The notes under the pieces are model-generated. The model was given only the letters and a program-made list of their open reading frames with translations, was not told the DNA's origin and did not search any database. From positions 1,240,001-1,304,000 of the forward strand of contig CAVVGO010000006.1 in NCBI GenBank assembly GCA_963747835.1: DNA of 64,000 nt, in the 5' to 3' direction. Below are positions 47,385-57,520 of the stretch, one piece after another. Position numbers and translations under genes: made by a program. Position 1 is the stretch's first letter; every line of letters starts with the position of its first letter. The stretch is from JAJPKK01 sp963747835 (GTDB lineage Bacteria; Pseudomonadota; Alphaproteobacteria; Rhizobiales; Xanthobacteraceae).

Positions 47385-49445
47385 CGGGCGCCCTCGGTGA
47401 TGATCAGGTTCTTCCATTGGTCGATTCGAGCAATCTGCCGGGGCCACACCACGGTGGTGCAATCAAACTGGTCCAGGATGGCGGGGCCGTGAAGCGCGAC
47501 CCCGACATCGAGGCGCTCGCGCTGGTAGATCGGGCAATCGAGGCTTGCGCCGTCGAACCACACCGGCCGGCGTGTCCGCAACGCGTCCGACAGCGGCGTC
47601 CCGACTGGCTTGTACGTCGGCATCGCTGGCGCCGCCACCATCCCGATGCCTCGCAGCCGATACGACACGATCTCGACCGCTTGCTCCGGCGCCATGTGGC
47701 CGAACATCGACTGGTGCAACTCGTCGAAACGCGACCGCAAACCGGCGAGACCGCCGTCGCGCAGCGCGGCCGCGTCGCACTCCACCGTGATCTCATAACC
47801 TTGCCCGGCGTAACGCATGTCGAGGGCGCGATCGAGACGGATGCGGTCGGCCGCAAAGCCGTCCCGCCGCAGGTCCGCCAACGCCTCGTCTTCGAGCCGC
47901 GCGAACATTTGCTCGACACTGTCGCACGAAAGGTCCGCGATCGGCGCCATCCGGGATTGGACGTAGTCGTGCTTGACGTCGGATATCAAGAGCCCCATCG
48001 CCGAGAACACGCCCGGATAGAGCGGCACGATGACGCCCGCCATGCCGAGATCGCGGGCGATGCGGCTCGCATGAACCGGACCGGCGCCGCCGAAAGCGAG
48101 CAGCACGAATTCGCGCAAGTCATGGCCCCGCATGGTCGAAATCGCCTTGATGGCCTCCTCCATCTTGACGTCGATAACGCGGATGATCCCCGCGGCGGCC
48201 TGCTCCACCGACATACCGAGGGGACGCGCGACCCGCGCGGCGATCGCGCCGCGCGCGCGCGCGGCATCGAGCCCCATGCGGCCACCGAGGAAATTGTCGG
48301 CGCTAAGAAGCCCAAGCGCAAGATTGCAATCCGTGATGGTCGGCAGATCGCCCCGGCCGTAGCAAGCCGGGCCCGGCACCGCGCCGGCGCTGTGCGGCCC
48401 AACCTCGAGCTCGCCCAGCGCGTTGACCTGCGCGATGGTGCCGCCGCCGGCGCTCACGGTGTTGATGTCCATCATCGGCACCGCAATGTCGCGGCCCTCG
48501 ATCTTGCCGCAACTCGAGATCGCGGGCTCGCCGCCGCGGATCAGCGCGACGTCGCAGGAGGTGCCGCCCATGTCGAATGTGATGATGTTGGCCATGCGGC
48601 CGGCGCGACACAACGCGACGGCCGCCGTCACGCCGCCGGCCGGCCCCGACAACACGGTCGTGACCGGCATGCGCGCGGCAGCCTCGAAGGTCGCCATGCC
48701 GCCGTTCGACTGCATGATGTATTTCTGCGGTGTCGCGATCCCGGCAGCCGAGAGCCGACTGGCGAGATTGGCAATATAGCGCGCTAGAAATCGGCTGCAG
48801 ATATGCGTTGATGACGGTCGTGCTCAGCCGGTAATACTCGCGGATCAACGGCAAGACGCGCGACGACAGCGAGATGCTGCAGCCCGGCAATTCCTCCGCG
48901 ATGATGGCGCCGACGTGCGCCTCATGAGATGGATGAAGGAACGAGAACAACAGGCATACGGCAATCAATTCCGGCTTGTGCACGGCGAGCGCCCGCACGG
49001 TGGCCCGCGTCGCGTCCTCGTCGAGTTCGCGTAGGACCTCGCCGCGAAAGTCGACCCGCTCCGGCACCTCGCCGGTCCGGCTGCGCGGCACCAGCATGGG
49101 CGGCTTGTCGTACATAACGTCGAAGATGGCCGGGCCGTAGGGCCTTGCCTGCTCGCCGACCTCATAGATACCGCCGAACCCCTTGGTCACCAGAAGGGCG
49201 GTGCGGGCGCCCTTGCCCTCCAACAGCGCGTTGGTGCCAACCGTGGTGCCGTGACAGAAGAACGCGATGTCGTCCGGGCGGATGCCGCCGGCCATCATGG
49301 CCTCGATGCCCTGCAGGATCGCGCGCGACGGGTCATCGGGGGTCGACGGCACCTTGGCGATCGAGATCTCGCCGGTGGTTTCGTCCAGGCACACAAAATC
49401 CGAGAACGTGCCGCCGGTGTCGACCGTGATGCGGAAATTCCCCAA
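47381..49445 (-). CDS. Hydantoinase/oxoprolinase subunit A, pair 2, frame broken near 48787
   Basis: Begins at TTG 49445 (GGGGGGA about 4 nt upstream) with GNFRITVDTGGTFSDFVCLD, then FFCHGTTVGTNALLEGKGAR. After one extra base in the AAA at 48786-48788 (plus strand) the text resumes RYIANLASRL, MQSNGGMATFEAAARM, TFDMGGTSCDVALIRGG and FGGAGPVHASRIARDLGM. The corrected length is 687 residues. First gene of the operon hyuA-hyuB-dehydrogenase-ABC importer, divergent from pair 3. Confidence 0.92.
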
Positions 49446-49595
49446 TGTTCCCCCCGCGCCGAGCTTACTTGAGAGGCTTTTGACTCGGCCGTCGCATGGC
49501 TCCCATATAGGTTCCGGAAATGAGGCGCAATTGACGATGTGGCCCGCTTCTCGCATGAGAACGCCGGATCGCGCGCCAGCGAGTATTGGAAACGA
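49446..49595. promoter_or_regulatory. Divergent promoter region of hydantoinase pairs 2 and 3
   Basis: 150 bases between two oppositely directed hydantoinase A starts. Promoters of both operons must lie here. A TTGACT and a CCATAT 17 bases apart are seen toward pair 3, but both are weak matches. No clear operator palindrome was found. Confidence 0.35.
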
Positions 49596-51702
49596 ATGAC
49601 CCAGGCAGATAGCGCCCCACGCTTTCGCATCGGCATCGATACCGGCGGTACGTTCACCGACATCGTCGCAGTCGATGCGGGTTCCGGCGCGATGCGCGTC
49701 ACGAAAGTCGCGAGCACGCCGGCGAACCCGGCAATCGGGCTCGTTCGCGGCGTGCACGCAATTCTCGACGACATGGGCGCCGGCGTCGCGGACGTGGCGG
49801 GGCTTGCGCACGGCACCACGGTCGCCACCAACGCGCTGCTGCAAGGCCGTATTGACGGGCTCGGCCTTATCGTAACCGAGGGCTTTCGCCATATCCTTGA
49901 AATCGCCCGGCAAGCGGTGCCGGAAGGCTACGGCAACTCCTATTTCTGGGTGAAGCCCGACCGCATCGTGCCGCTGCGGTTCGTGCGCGAGGTCGGGGGC
50001 CGCTTCGATTTCCGCGGCAATGAATTGCGGCCGCTCGACGAGGCTGGCGTACGCGCGGCGGCACGGTTCTTCCGCGGCCGCGGCATCTCGGCGGTGGGTG
50101 TCTGCCTCATCCACTCCTACGCCAATGCGGCCCACGAGCGCCGGGTCGGCGAAATCGTCGCACAAGAGTATCCGGATTGCACGGTGTCGCTGTCCTCCGC
50201 GGTGCTGCCGGAATATCGCGAATACGAGCGTGCCGTGACGACGCTGGTCGACGTCTTCGTCAAGCCGTACATGGAACGCTATCTGCGGCGCGTCGATGAG
50301 GCGCTCGGCGCCGGACTGCGGGAGCGGCCGTTCCTCGTCATGCAGTCGTCGGGCGGCGTCGCAAGCGCCGACCAGGTAATCCGCAAACCGATCACCACCG
50401 CGCTGTCGGGTCCGGCCGCCGGTGCCATCGGCAGCGCCGTCATCGCTAGCATCGCGGGCTTCGAAAACGTCGTCACGCTCGATGCCGGCGGTACCTCGAC
50501 GGATCTGTGCCTGATCGAGGGCGGCAAGCCGCATCTCACCAACAGCGGTCTCGTCGGCCCGTTCCCGGTCCGCATCCCGATGATCGACATCGAGACGATC
50601 GGTACCGGCGGCGGCTCGATCGCCTGGATCAGCCGCGAGGGTGACCTCAAGGTCGGGCCGAGGAGCGCCGGCGCCGAACCCGGGCCCATGTGCTATCCCA
50701 ATGGCGGCAGCGAACCGACCACCACGGACGCGAACCTCGTGCTCGGACGCATCCCGCCGTCGCTGATCGGCGGCGGCATTGCGCTCGACGCCGGCCGTTC
50801 GCGTGCCGGCCTCGCGGCACTCGCGGCACGTCTCGCACGTCCCGGAGCGGTTGCCATGAGCGCCGAAGCGCTCGCCCTCGGCATCATCGAAATCGCCAAT
50901 TGGAGCCAGGCGAACCGCATCCGCCAGATGACGATCCAACGCGGCATCGATCCGCGTGACTTTGCGCTACTGTCGTTCGGTGGCGCCGGGCCTGCCCAGT
51001 CGGCCGCCGTCATGGATACTCATCGGCATGACGGCTTGCATCGTGCCGCCCAATCCCGGCAACCTGTCGGCCTTCGGCCTCCTCGCGGTGGATTGGCGCA
51101 CCGATCACATCATCACCAAGGTGACGCAGCAGGACGCCGCCGATCCGGCGGACGTCGCGACACTGTTTGCGCGGCTGGAACAGGATGCCACCGCCACGTT
51201 GAAGCGCGACGGCATCGATCCGGGCCGCATCCGCCTGCTGCGCCAGGCGGATGTGCGCTATGTCGGCCAGTCCATGGAGGTGCGGGTCGAGGCTCCGCGC
51301 GGCACGATCGATGCCGCCTTCCTGGAACAGCTCGCGGGAGCGTTCCATGCAGCGCACCGGCAGACGTTTGGCTACGATTATGCGGGCCAGCAGAAGGTCG
51401 AATTCATCAATTTCTGCGTGTCCGGATTCGGGCTGATCGAGCGACCGCAGTTGCCGAAGCTCAAGGCCCGGGGCGGACTGCCGGTCCCGAGCGACCGGCG
51501 GCCGGTCTATTTCGACGGCGCGTTCCGCGACACCGCGATCTATCGGCGCGGCACGCTCGCGCCCGGCGCGCGGATCGAAGGACCGGCGGTCGTCGAGGAA
51601 TTCGGCTCGACCACGGTGGTGTTCCCGGGCCAGCATCTTGACGTCGATCCGCACGGCATTCTGGTCATACGCGCCACAAAATCCATGGAGGCTGCGCCAT
51701 GA
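49596..51702 (+). CDS. Hydantoinase/oxoprolinase subunit A, pair 3, frame broken near 51013
   Basis: Starts at ATG 49596 (MTQADSAPRFRIGIDTGGTF) with GGAA 7 nt upstream. Other landmarks: LAHGTTVATNALLQGRIDGL, MQSSGGVASADQVIRKP, TLDAGGTSTDLCLIEGGKPH, SFGGAGPAQSAAVMD. After one extra base near 51013 it continues LIGMTACIVPPNPGNLSAFG to ...ATKSMEAAP. The corrected length is 701 residues. Its end overlaps hyuB (ATGA at 51699). The ACIVPPNPGNLSAFGLL stretch differs from pair 1 (RILVPPRPGAFSALGL), so the pairs are distant paralogues rather than recent copies. Confidence 0.93.
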
Positions 51703-53600
51703 ACGTTCAGGGCCAGAGCAAAAGCCAGTACGCGCAACCCTGGCCGACGCCGCCACAGCGCGCCGCCGTGTCGGTCGACCCGATCGTGCTGCAGATCGTG
51801 GAAGGTACGCTCAATTCCATCGAGGCCGAGATCGAATACGCGATCGAGCGCACCGCGCGTTCGCCGATGATCCGCGAGGCGCACGATTATCGCGTCGGGT
51901 TGTTCGACCGCTACTGCCGCAAGCTCACCGGGCGCTCCTATTCGGCGATGCCCAACGCGGTGGTACGCGATTTCCCGCCCCAGACCATGCGGCCGGGCGA
52001 CATCTTCCTCATGAACGACACTTACCTGACCGAAGGCAGCATCGGCCATCTGCCGGACCTGTGCAGCACCGTGCCGGTGTTCCACGACGGCGAGGTGGTC
52101 GCGTACATACAGGCCTTCGGCCACCATGACGACATCGGCGGTCGGGTGCCGGGCTCGATGCCCGGCACCGCCCGCACGGTGTTCGAGGAGGGGCTCGCGG
52201 TCCCGCCGGTCAAGCTCTACAGCGAAGGCGTGCGCAACGAGGCGGTGTTCACCATCGTCAAGCGCAACACCCGCGTTCCCGAGACGCTAGCCGCCGATCT
52301 CGACAGCGAAGTGCAGGCCTGCGTCATGGGGGCGCGCCGCATGGCCGAGCTGTTTTCACGCTTCGGCACCGAGGCGGTCGAGGCCTGCTTCCAGGCGATC
52401 CTCGATCGTTGCCGCGACATTTATCGCAACGAGCTGCTCCCGAAGATCGCCGACGGCGAATATCTCTGGGAGGACTATGTGGAACACGACGGCGTCAGCA
52501 CGCCGCGGCTGCACAAGCTGGCGCTGAAGATGATCAAGCACGGCGGCCGCATCACGCTTGATTTCACCGGCACCGATCCGCAGTCGCCGGGGCCGATCAA
52601 CTGGCCCGCGGACTATGCGGGCGGCGCGTTTCTCATCAAGTGGATCGCCCCGATCCTGCGCAACCTCGCCGACTCGCCAGAGCGGGCCGCCGAAATCCAC
52701 GTCAACGAGGGCGTATGCGAGGTCTTCGATGTGGTGTTTCCGCCCAAGGGAACCTTGATCACACCGGAATGGCCGGCCGCCACCAACGCGCGCTCGTTCG
52801 TATTGCTGCGCTGCCTCGGCCTCCTGGCCGGCGTCGTCGCCCAGGCCGTGAACGGCCGCATTCCGGCCGACCAGGAAACCATCCGCTACACCGGTTTCTT
52901 CGGCCACGATCGCGACGGCAAGCCGTTCCTGTCGCGCGAGGTGATCGGCGGCGGCTCCGGCGGCCGTTACTACGCCGACGGCAACGACGCGATCCACATC
53001 GTGCCGGACTCCCGCAATCAGCCGGCCGAGTTCACCGAAACGCGGTTTCCGGTGCTGGTGGAAAAGCTCGCGCTCTCGACCGACTCCGGCGGCGCGGGCC
53101 AGCGCCGCGGCGGACTCGGCTACGACAAGCATTATCGCGCGCTGGTGGACTGCCGCACCATCGTGACGGCCGACCGGGTGCGGCTCGGCTGTTACGGCGT
53201 CAACGGCGGCAAGGCCGGCGCCCCATTCTGCGTCACAATCAATCCGGGCGGCGAGCCGCGCGTTCTCGGCGGGCTCGTCGACGGCGAGCCGGTGATGATC
53301 GGCGAGATCGTGCAGGTTCGCACCACCGGGGGCGGCGGCTGGGGCGATCCGCTAATACGCGAGCCGGAACTCGTCTGCCAGGACGTGATCGAAGGCCGGG
53401 TGTCGCCGCACGCCGCGCAGGAGGCCTACGGCGTCGTGCTCAATCCGGGCCGCGACGCCGATGACTGGCAGATCGACCTTGCCGCCACCACGACGCTGCG
53501 CGACAAGATGCGCGCTGAGCGCGGCGGGGTTCCTGCCGCCATGATCGACCGCGGTCCGGGCTACCTCGAAATGCTCAATCACGACCGCGGCCCAGGGTGA
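51699..53600 (+). CDS. Hydantoinase/oxoprolinase subunit B, pair 3
   Basis: 633 residues, intact, longer than the other two B subunits. A Gln/Pro-rich N-terminal 27 residues precede VDPIVLQIVEGTLNSIEAEI. Further: IFLMNDTYLTEGSIGHLPDL, FGHHDDIGGRVPGSMPGTAR, GGAGQRRGGLGYDKHYRAL and TGGGGWGDPLIREPELV. It carries a C-terminal extension beyond the usual YGVVL end (WQIDLAATTTLRDKMRAERG) typical of the acetophenone-carboxylase/hydantoinase sub-branch with longer B chains. The ring-opening amidohydrolase gene follows after 19 bases. Confidence 0.93.
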   Translation: MNVQGQSKSQYAQPWPTPPQRAAVSVDPIVLQIVEGTLNSIEAEIEYAIERTARSPMIREAHDYRVGLFDRYCRKLTGRSYSAMPNAVVRDFPPQTMRPGDIFLMNDTYLTEGSIGHLPDLCSTVPVFHDGEVVAYIQAFGHHDDIGGRVPGSMPGTARTVFEEGLAVPPVKLYSEGVRNEAVFTIVKRNTRVPETLAADLDSEVQACVMGARRMAELFSRFGTEAVEACFQAILDRCRDIYRNELLPKIADGEYLWEDYVEHDGVSTPRLHKLALKMIKHGGRITLDFTGTDPQSPGPINWPADYAGGAFLIKWIAPILRNLADSPERAAEIHVNEGVCEVFDVVFPPKGTLITPEWPAATNARSFVLLRCLGLLAGVVAQAVNGRIPADQETIRYTGFFGHDRDGKPFLSREVIGGGSGGRYYADGNDAIHIVPDSRNQPAEFTETRFPVLVEKLALSTDSGGAGQRRGGLGYDKHYRALVDCRTIVTADRVRLGCYGVNGGKAGAPFCVTINPGGEPRVLGGLVDGEPVMIGEIVQVRTTGGGGWGDPLIREPELVCQDVIEGRVSPHAAQEAYGVVLNPGRDADDWQIDLAATTTLRDKMRAERGGVPAAMIDRGPGYLEMLNHDRGPG

Positions 53601-53604
53601 TGTG

Positions 53605-53610
53605 AAGGAG
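53605..53610 (+). promoter_or_regulatory. Ribosome binding site fixing the amidohydrolase start
   Basis: AAGGAG nine bases before ATG 53620. It excludes the in-frame GTG at 53602, which lies upstream of this site. Confidence 0.75.
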
Positions 53611-53619
53611 TTTGACGAG

Positions 53620-54714
53620 ATGGCTATCGTGGTCGCCAAGGTGGAGTTGAAGACCGTGATGGACGCTTCCGGGATGGAAGCGTGCATCAAGTCCGGCACG
53701 TTCGGGGCCGACGAGGTGGTGGCCGTCATCGGTAAGACCGAGGGCAACGGCGGCGTCAACGACTTCACCCGCATCCTCGCCGACCAGGCATTCCGTCACG
53801 TGCTGACCAAGCTCGGCCACCGCAGCGAGCCCGAGATCGCCAAGATCCCGATGGTGTGGTCCGGCGGCTGCGACGGCGTGATCACGCCGCACGCCACCAT
53901 ATTCGCCCGCAACGGCAAGGCCGGTCCGGCATCCAAGTCCCGGATCGTCATCGGGACCGCCTTGAGCGCGGAACTGCTGCCGGAAGACATTGGCCGGCCC
54001 GCCATGGTGGAAAAGGTCGCCGAAGGCGTGAAGGCGGCGATGCGCGATGCCGGCATCTCCGATACGGCCGACGTCCATTACGTGCAGACCAAGACGCCGC
54101 TGTTGACGATCGAGTCGGTGCGCGACGCCGAAGGCCGCGGCAAGCATGTCGCCTGCGAGGTGCACGACTCCATGGGCGTCTCCAACGGCACCACGGCGCT
54201 CGGGATCGCGGTGGGGCTTGGCGAAATCAAGATGCCGCGGGCGGAACAGATCTGCAAAGACCTCGATCTTTATTCATCGGTCGCGTCCTGCTCCTCGGGC
54301 GTGGAGCTGACCCAGGCCCAGATCGTGCTCATCGGCAACAAGGCCGGCGCCGGCGGCCGCTACCGCATCGGCCATGCCGTGATGAAGGACGCGCTTGACA
54401 TGGACGGCATCTATGATGCGATCCGCAACGCCGGCCTCGATTTGCCCGAGCGCCCCCGCGCGGAGGACCTCGGCGGACGCGTCGTCAACTGCTTCATGAA
54501 ATGTGAGGCCGACCGCCGCGGCACGCTGCGCGGCCGGCGCCAGATCATGCTTGACGATTCCGACGTTCACCATCACCGCCACTCCAAAGCCGCGGTCGGC
54601 GGCGTTGCGGCTGCCGCGCTGGGCGATCCCGCCGTGTTCGTTTCGGTGGACGCCATGCACCAAGGCCCGCAGGGCGGGGGACCGGTCATTGCGATCGCGG
54701 ATTTGGGCGAGTGA
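53620..54714 (+). CDS. Ring-opening amidohydrolase, cyanuric acid hydrolase/barbiturase family
   Basis: 364 residues, the family length. Members of this small family hydrolyse cyanuric acid (AtzD/TrzD) or barbiturate using three similar domains, each with a Ser-Lys pair. Matching candidates here are Lys39 (VIGKTEGNGGVNDF) with Ser81 (WSGGCDGVITPH), Lys158 (VQTKTPLL) with Ser226 (VASCSSGVELTQ), and Lys294 (FMKCEADRRG) with Ser342 (AVFVSVDAMHQGPQGGGPV). The numbering of pairs is my inference from motif order. Sequence inspection cannot decide cyanurate against barbiturate. No biuret or allophanate hydrolase gene is in the window. It sits in the pair 3 operon followed by ABC receptor and permease. 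Confidence 0.93.
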   Translation: MAIVVAKVELKTVMDASGMEACIKSGTFGADEVVAVIGKTEGNGGVNDFTRILADQAFRHVLTKLGHRSEPEIAKIPMVWSGGCDGVITPHATIFARNGKAGPASKSRIVIGTALSAELLPEDIGRPAMVEKVAEGVKAAMRDAGISDTADVHYVQTKTPLLTIESVRDAEGRGKHVACEVHDSMGVSNGTTALGIAVGLGEIKMPRAEQICKDLDLYSSVASCSSGVELTQAQIVLIGNKAGAGGRYRIGHAVMKDALDMDGIYDAIRNAGLDLPERPRAEDLGGRVVNCFMKCEADRRGTLRGRRQIMLDDSDVHHHRHSKAAVGGVAAAALGDPAVFVSVDAMHQGPQGGGPVIAIADLGE

Positions 54715-54790
54715 GCCGGCGAGGCGCGGAACAATTCTTGCTCCTCGCTCGCGATCGATCGCGCATCACGGCTCGAAACGGAGAATGACC

Positions 54791-55780
54791 ATGAACGAGT
54801 TGGCATCGCGAATGCCGCGCAGCCTTGTCGCCGCGCTCGCGACCATCGGCATTCTGGTTTTCGCCGCCATGCCGGCTGCCGCCCAGGACAAGGTCAGGGT
54901 CGGGGTGTTTCCGGTGAGTTCATCGCTCCCCTATTTCGTCGCGCTGGAGCGGGGCTTCTTCAAGGAACAGAACATCGACCCGGAGACGATAAGGCTGATC
55001 GGCGGCCCGCCCAATGTGGCGGCGCTGATCACCAATCAGATCGACGTTTCGGCGGTGCTGGTAACCATCGAGGGCATTAACGCCGACCTCAAGAAGCCGG
55101 GCGTCGCCATGTATATCTCGCTCAACAGCCAGAACCGGACCTACCAGATGGAGCAGTTCGTCGTCCGCAAAGGCTTCGCGGCGAACTCCATCAAGGACCT
55201 CAAAGGCGCAAGGATCATGTCGGCGCCGGGACCCGCCAACGTCACGATGGCAAAGGCCGCACTGGCAGCGGTCGGGCTCAAGGATGGCGATTACACCATC
55301 GACCAACTCGACATGGGCCAGCACGTCAACGTCATGACGGCCGGCACCTTCGACGCCGGCTATTCGCTCGAGCCGAATGCCTCGACCATGCGCAAGATGG
55401 GTGTCGCGCGAACCATCGAGTCCGGCGTGATCGCCCATTACATCCTCGGCGATCCCGACGCCAACGCCTTCGCGGCCGGGTGCGCGATGTCGAGCGACTT
55501 CATCAAGGCGCGTCCCGACGTTGCCCGGCGCTTTGCGGCCGCATGGGCGAAAGCCGTCACGTTCATCAACACCAACCCGGCCGAGGCGCGAAAGCATCTC
55601 GTCAAGAACACCTTCACGCCGGAAGATGTAGCCAATTCCGTGCCGATGATCCGGTATTTCATGGCGCGCGATCTCACCGCAAAGGACAAGGCGGACTACC
55701 AGAAATTCATCGATTTCTCGACCAAAACCGGCACGTTGCCGGAGAAGGTGGACGTCACGAAATATCTGGAGGTGTTCTGA
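54791..55780 (+). CDS. NitT/TauT-type ABC transporter substrate-binding protein
   Basis: 329 residues from ATG 54791 (GGAG 8 nt upstream; ATG 54785 is too close). Signal peptide ending MPAAAQD, then KVRVGVFPVSSSLPYFVALE and RGFFKEQNIDPETIRLIGGP, and IKDLKGARIMSAPGPANVTM. SsuA/NMT1 fold. It follows the ring-opening amidohydrolase by 76 bases, so the ligand is probably the ring compound or its precursor. Confidence 0.91.
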   Translation: MNELASRMPRSLVAALATIGILVFAAMPAAAQDKVRVGVFPVSSSLPYFVALERGFFKEQNIDPETIRLIGGPPNVAALITNQIDVSAVLVTIEGINADLKKPGVAMYISLNSQNRTYQMEQFVVRKGFAANSIKDLKGARIMSAPGPANVTMAKAALAAVGLKDGDYTIDQLDMGQHVNVMTAGTFDAGYSLEPNASTMRKMGVARTIESGVIAHYILGDPDANAFAAGCAMSSDFIKARPDVARRFAAAWAKAVTFINTNPAEARKHLVKNTFTPEDVANSVPMIRYFMARDLTAKDKADYQKFIDFSTKTGTLPEKVDVTKYLEVF

Positions 55781-55841
55781 CGCAACCCGCCATACGGCGG
55801 AAGGCGCGCTGTTCGGTATTCCGACGCGAGGTCCGCAAGGG

Positions 55842-56597
55842 ATGAAACGCTTCGATCCGTTCCTGCCTCTCGTCGGCATTCTGGGCCTGATCGCGGTGTG
55901 GTACGCGGCGGTGTGGTATCGGCTGGTCGATCCGGTCCTGCTGCCCTCGCCGACCGCCACCTTCCGGGCGATGTGGGCCGGCATGGCAGGCGGCCGGCTC
56001 GGCATTGACTTCATCATTACGGTGGAGCGCACCACACTCGCCACCCTGATCGCCGCGGTCATCGCGATTCCGCTCGGTATCGTGCTCGGTTCATCCCAGC
56101 GGCTCTACCGCTCGGTCGAGTTCGTGATCGATTTCTTCCGCTCAACTCCGGCATCCGCGATGTTCCCGCTGTTCCTGGTGTTGTTCGGCGTCGGCGACAA
56201 AACCAAGATCTCGGTCGCGGCGTTCGGCGCCACGCTGGTGATCCTCTTCAACGTCGCGTATGGGGTGATGAATGCCCGCAAGACGCGGCTACTCGCCGCA
56301 AAGGTGATGGGTGCTTCGCGCCTGCGCGTGCTGGCCGATGTCGTGCTGCTCGAATCGCTGCCCCAGACGTTTGTAGGTCTGCGCAATGGCGTTTCTCTCG
56401 CACTCGTCATCGTGATCGTCGCCGAGATGTTCATCGGTTCGACCGACGGTCTCGGCCAACGGGTATTCGAGTCGCAGCAATTGTTCGCGATGCCCGACAT
56501 GTATGCGGCAATCTTCGCGGCCGGCGCGCTCGGCTACGGACTTAATCTGCTGTTTTTGCTGGTCGAGCGCCGTTTCGTGCACTGGACCGGGAAGTAG
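55842..56597 (+). CDS. ABC transporter permease (SsuC/TauC type)
   Basis: 251 residues with about six membrane segments. Starts MKRFDPFLPLVGILGLIAVW. The coupling loop reads KTRLLAAKVMGASRLRVLAD. Pairs with the receptor gene upstream. No ATPase gene is in this unit; the nearest on this strand is at 60149, so the ATPase may be shared or encoded elsewhere. Confidence 0.92.
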   Translation: MKRFDPFLPLVGILGLIAVWYAAVWYRLVDPVLLPSPTATFRAMWAGMAGGRLGIDFIITVERTTLATLIAAVIAIPLGIVLGSSQRLYRSVEFVIDFFRSTPASAMFPLFLVLFGVGDKTKISVAAFGATLVILFNVAYGVMNARKTRLLAAKVMGASRLRVLADVVLLESLPQTFVGLRNGVSLALVIVIVAEMFIGSTDGLGQRVFESQQLFAMPDMYAAIFAAGALGYGLNLLFLLVERRFVHWTGK

Positions 56598-56659
56598 GTC
56601 CTCACGTTTGCACCTGCCGCGACGGTAATGAGGTGATGCGGGGGCTGGAGATTTCGGTG

Positions 56660-57520
56660 CTACGCTTCACCCGCTACTGCACGTTTCGCGAACGCCGCGA
56701 ACGTCGTCGACGTACGGCCGAGCAGCCATCCCAGCACGTTCGGGTTTCCGGCGAGGCCGTTGTTGGCATAATAGCGGAACATCTTTTTGAGCGTGTCGCG
56801 CGCATGATCCCCCAAGCCGGCGGCTATAGCGCGCGCCTCCCAGGCCTCGACCGGCTCACCAACCGCGCGCACCGGCTTGCCCAGAACCTCGCTCAGGGCT
56901 TGCGCAACCTCGATCTGGCTTAACGGCACGGTGCCGACAAGTTCATAGGTCGCACCCCCGTGGCCTTGCCGGGTGAGTACGAGCGCGGCCGCTTCGGCGA
57001 CATCATCGAGGTCAACGAGGCTCAACCGGGTCTCGACCGGATATGGAATCCGGTAGATGCCGGCGTCAACGATCTCCCGCCAGCCCGCGAGTACGTTCTG
57101 CATGTAGGCGGTCGGCTGGAGCAACGTCACGTCGAGGCTCGACCCGAGCAGCATCTCCTCTACCCGCATCTTGTCCCAATGATGCGGCATCGCTTCGATC
57201 TGCGGATGCAGCACCGAATGATAGACGAGGCGACGGACACCGGACGCCGCCGCGGCCTCGACCATGGCGCGCGCATAGGCGACTTCGTTCGGGCTCACGT
57301 TCGGGCAGATGTGATAGATGGCGCTTACGCCGCGCGCGGCCCGCAAGAGCGCCGGCGGATCGTCGAACGACCCGACGCAAACCTCGCGCGCATCCTGCGC
57401 CAGCGCGGCTCCGGCCTGCGCCCCGCGGTGCACCAGAGCCCGCGCCGGCGCGCCCTTTGCGGCCAAAGCCGCGATGACGGCCTTGCCGGTCTTGCCGCCG
57501 GCGCCTGTGACGAGGATCAT
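56660..57520 (-). CDS. NmrA-like NAD(P)-binding protein
   Basis: 286 residues. Rossmann start MILVTGAGGKTGKAVIAALA; then YHICPNVSPNEVAYARAMVE, RLVYHSVLHPQIEAMPHHWD and LLQPTAYMQNVLAGW, the NmrA/atypical SDR pattern without the classical YxxxK pair, so a redox sensor or reductase is possible. ATG 57520 overlaps the stop of the Mo hydroxylase gene (ATGA), so the two are coupled. Confidence 0.87.
   Translation of the reverse strand: MILVTGAGGKTGKAVIAALAAKGAPARALVHRGAQAGAALAQDAREVCVGSFDDPPALLRAARGVSAIYHICPNVSPNEVAYARAMVEAAAASGVRRLVYHSVLHPQIEAMPHHWDKMRVEEMLLGSSLDVTLLQPTAYMQNVLAGWREIVDAGIYRIPYPVETRLSLVDLDDVAEAAALVLTRQGHGGATYELVGTVPLSQIEVAQALSEVLGKPVRAVGEPVEAWEARAIAAGLGDHARDTLKKMFRYYANNGLAGNPNVLGWLLGRTSTTFAAFAKRAVAGEA

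Noticed and set aside
49444..50939. Very long minus-strand frame joining the pair 3 region to hydantoinase A of pair 2
   Set aside because: The part above 49445 is the antisense of hydantoinase A of pair 3; only the lower part is a gene.
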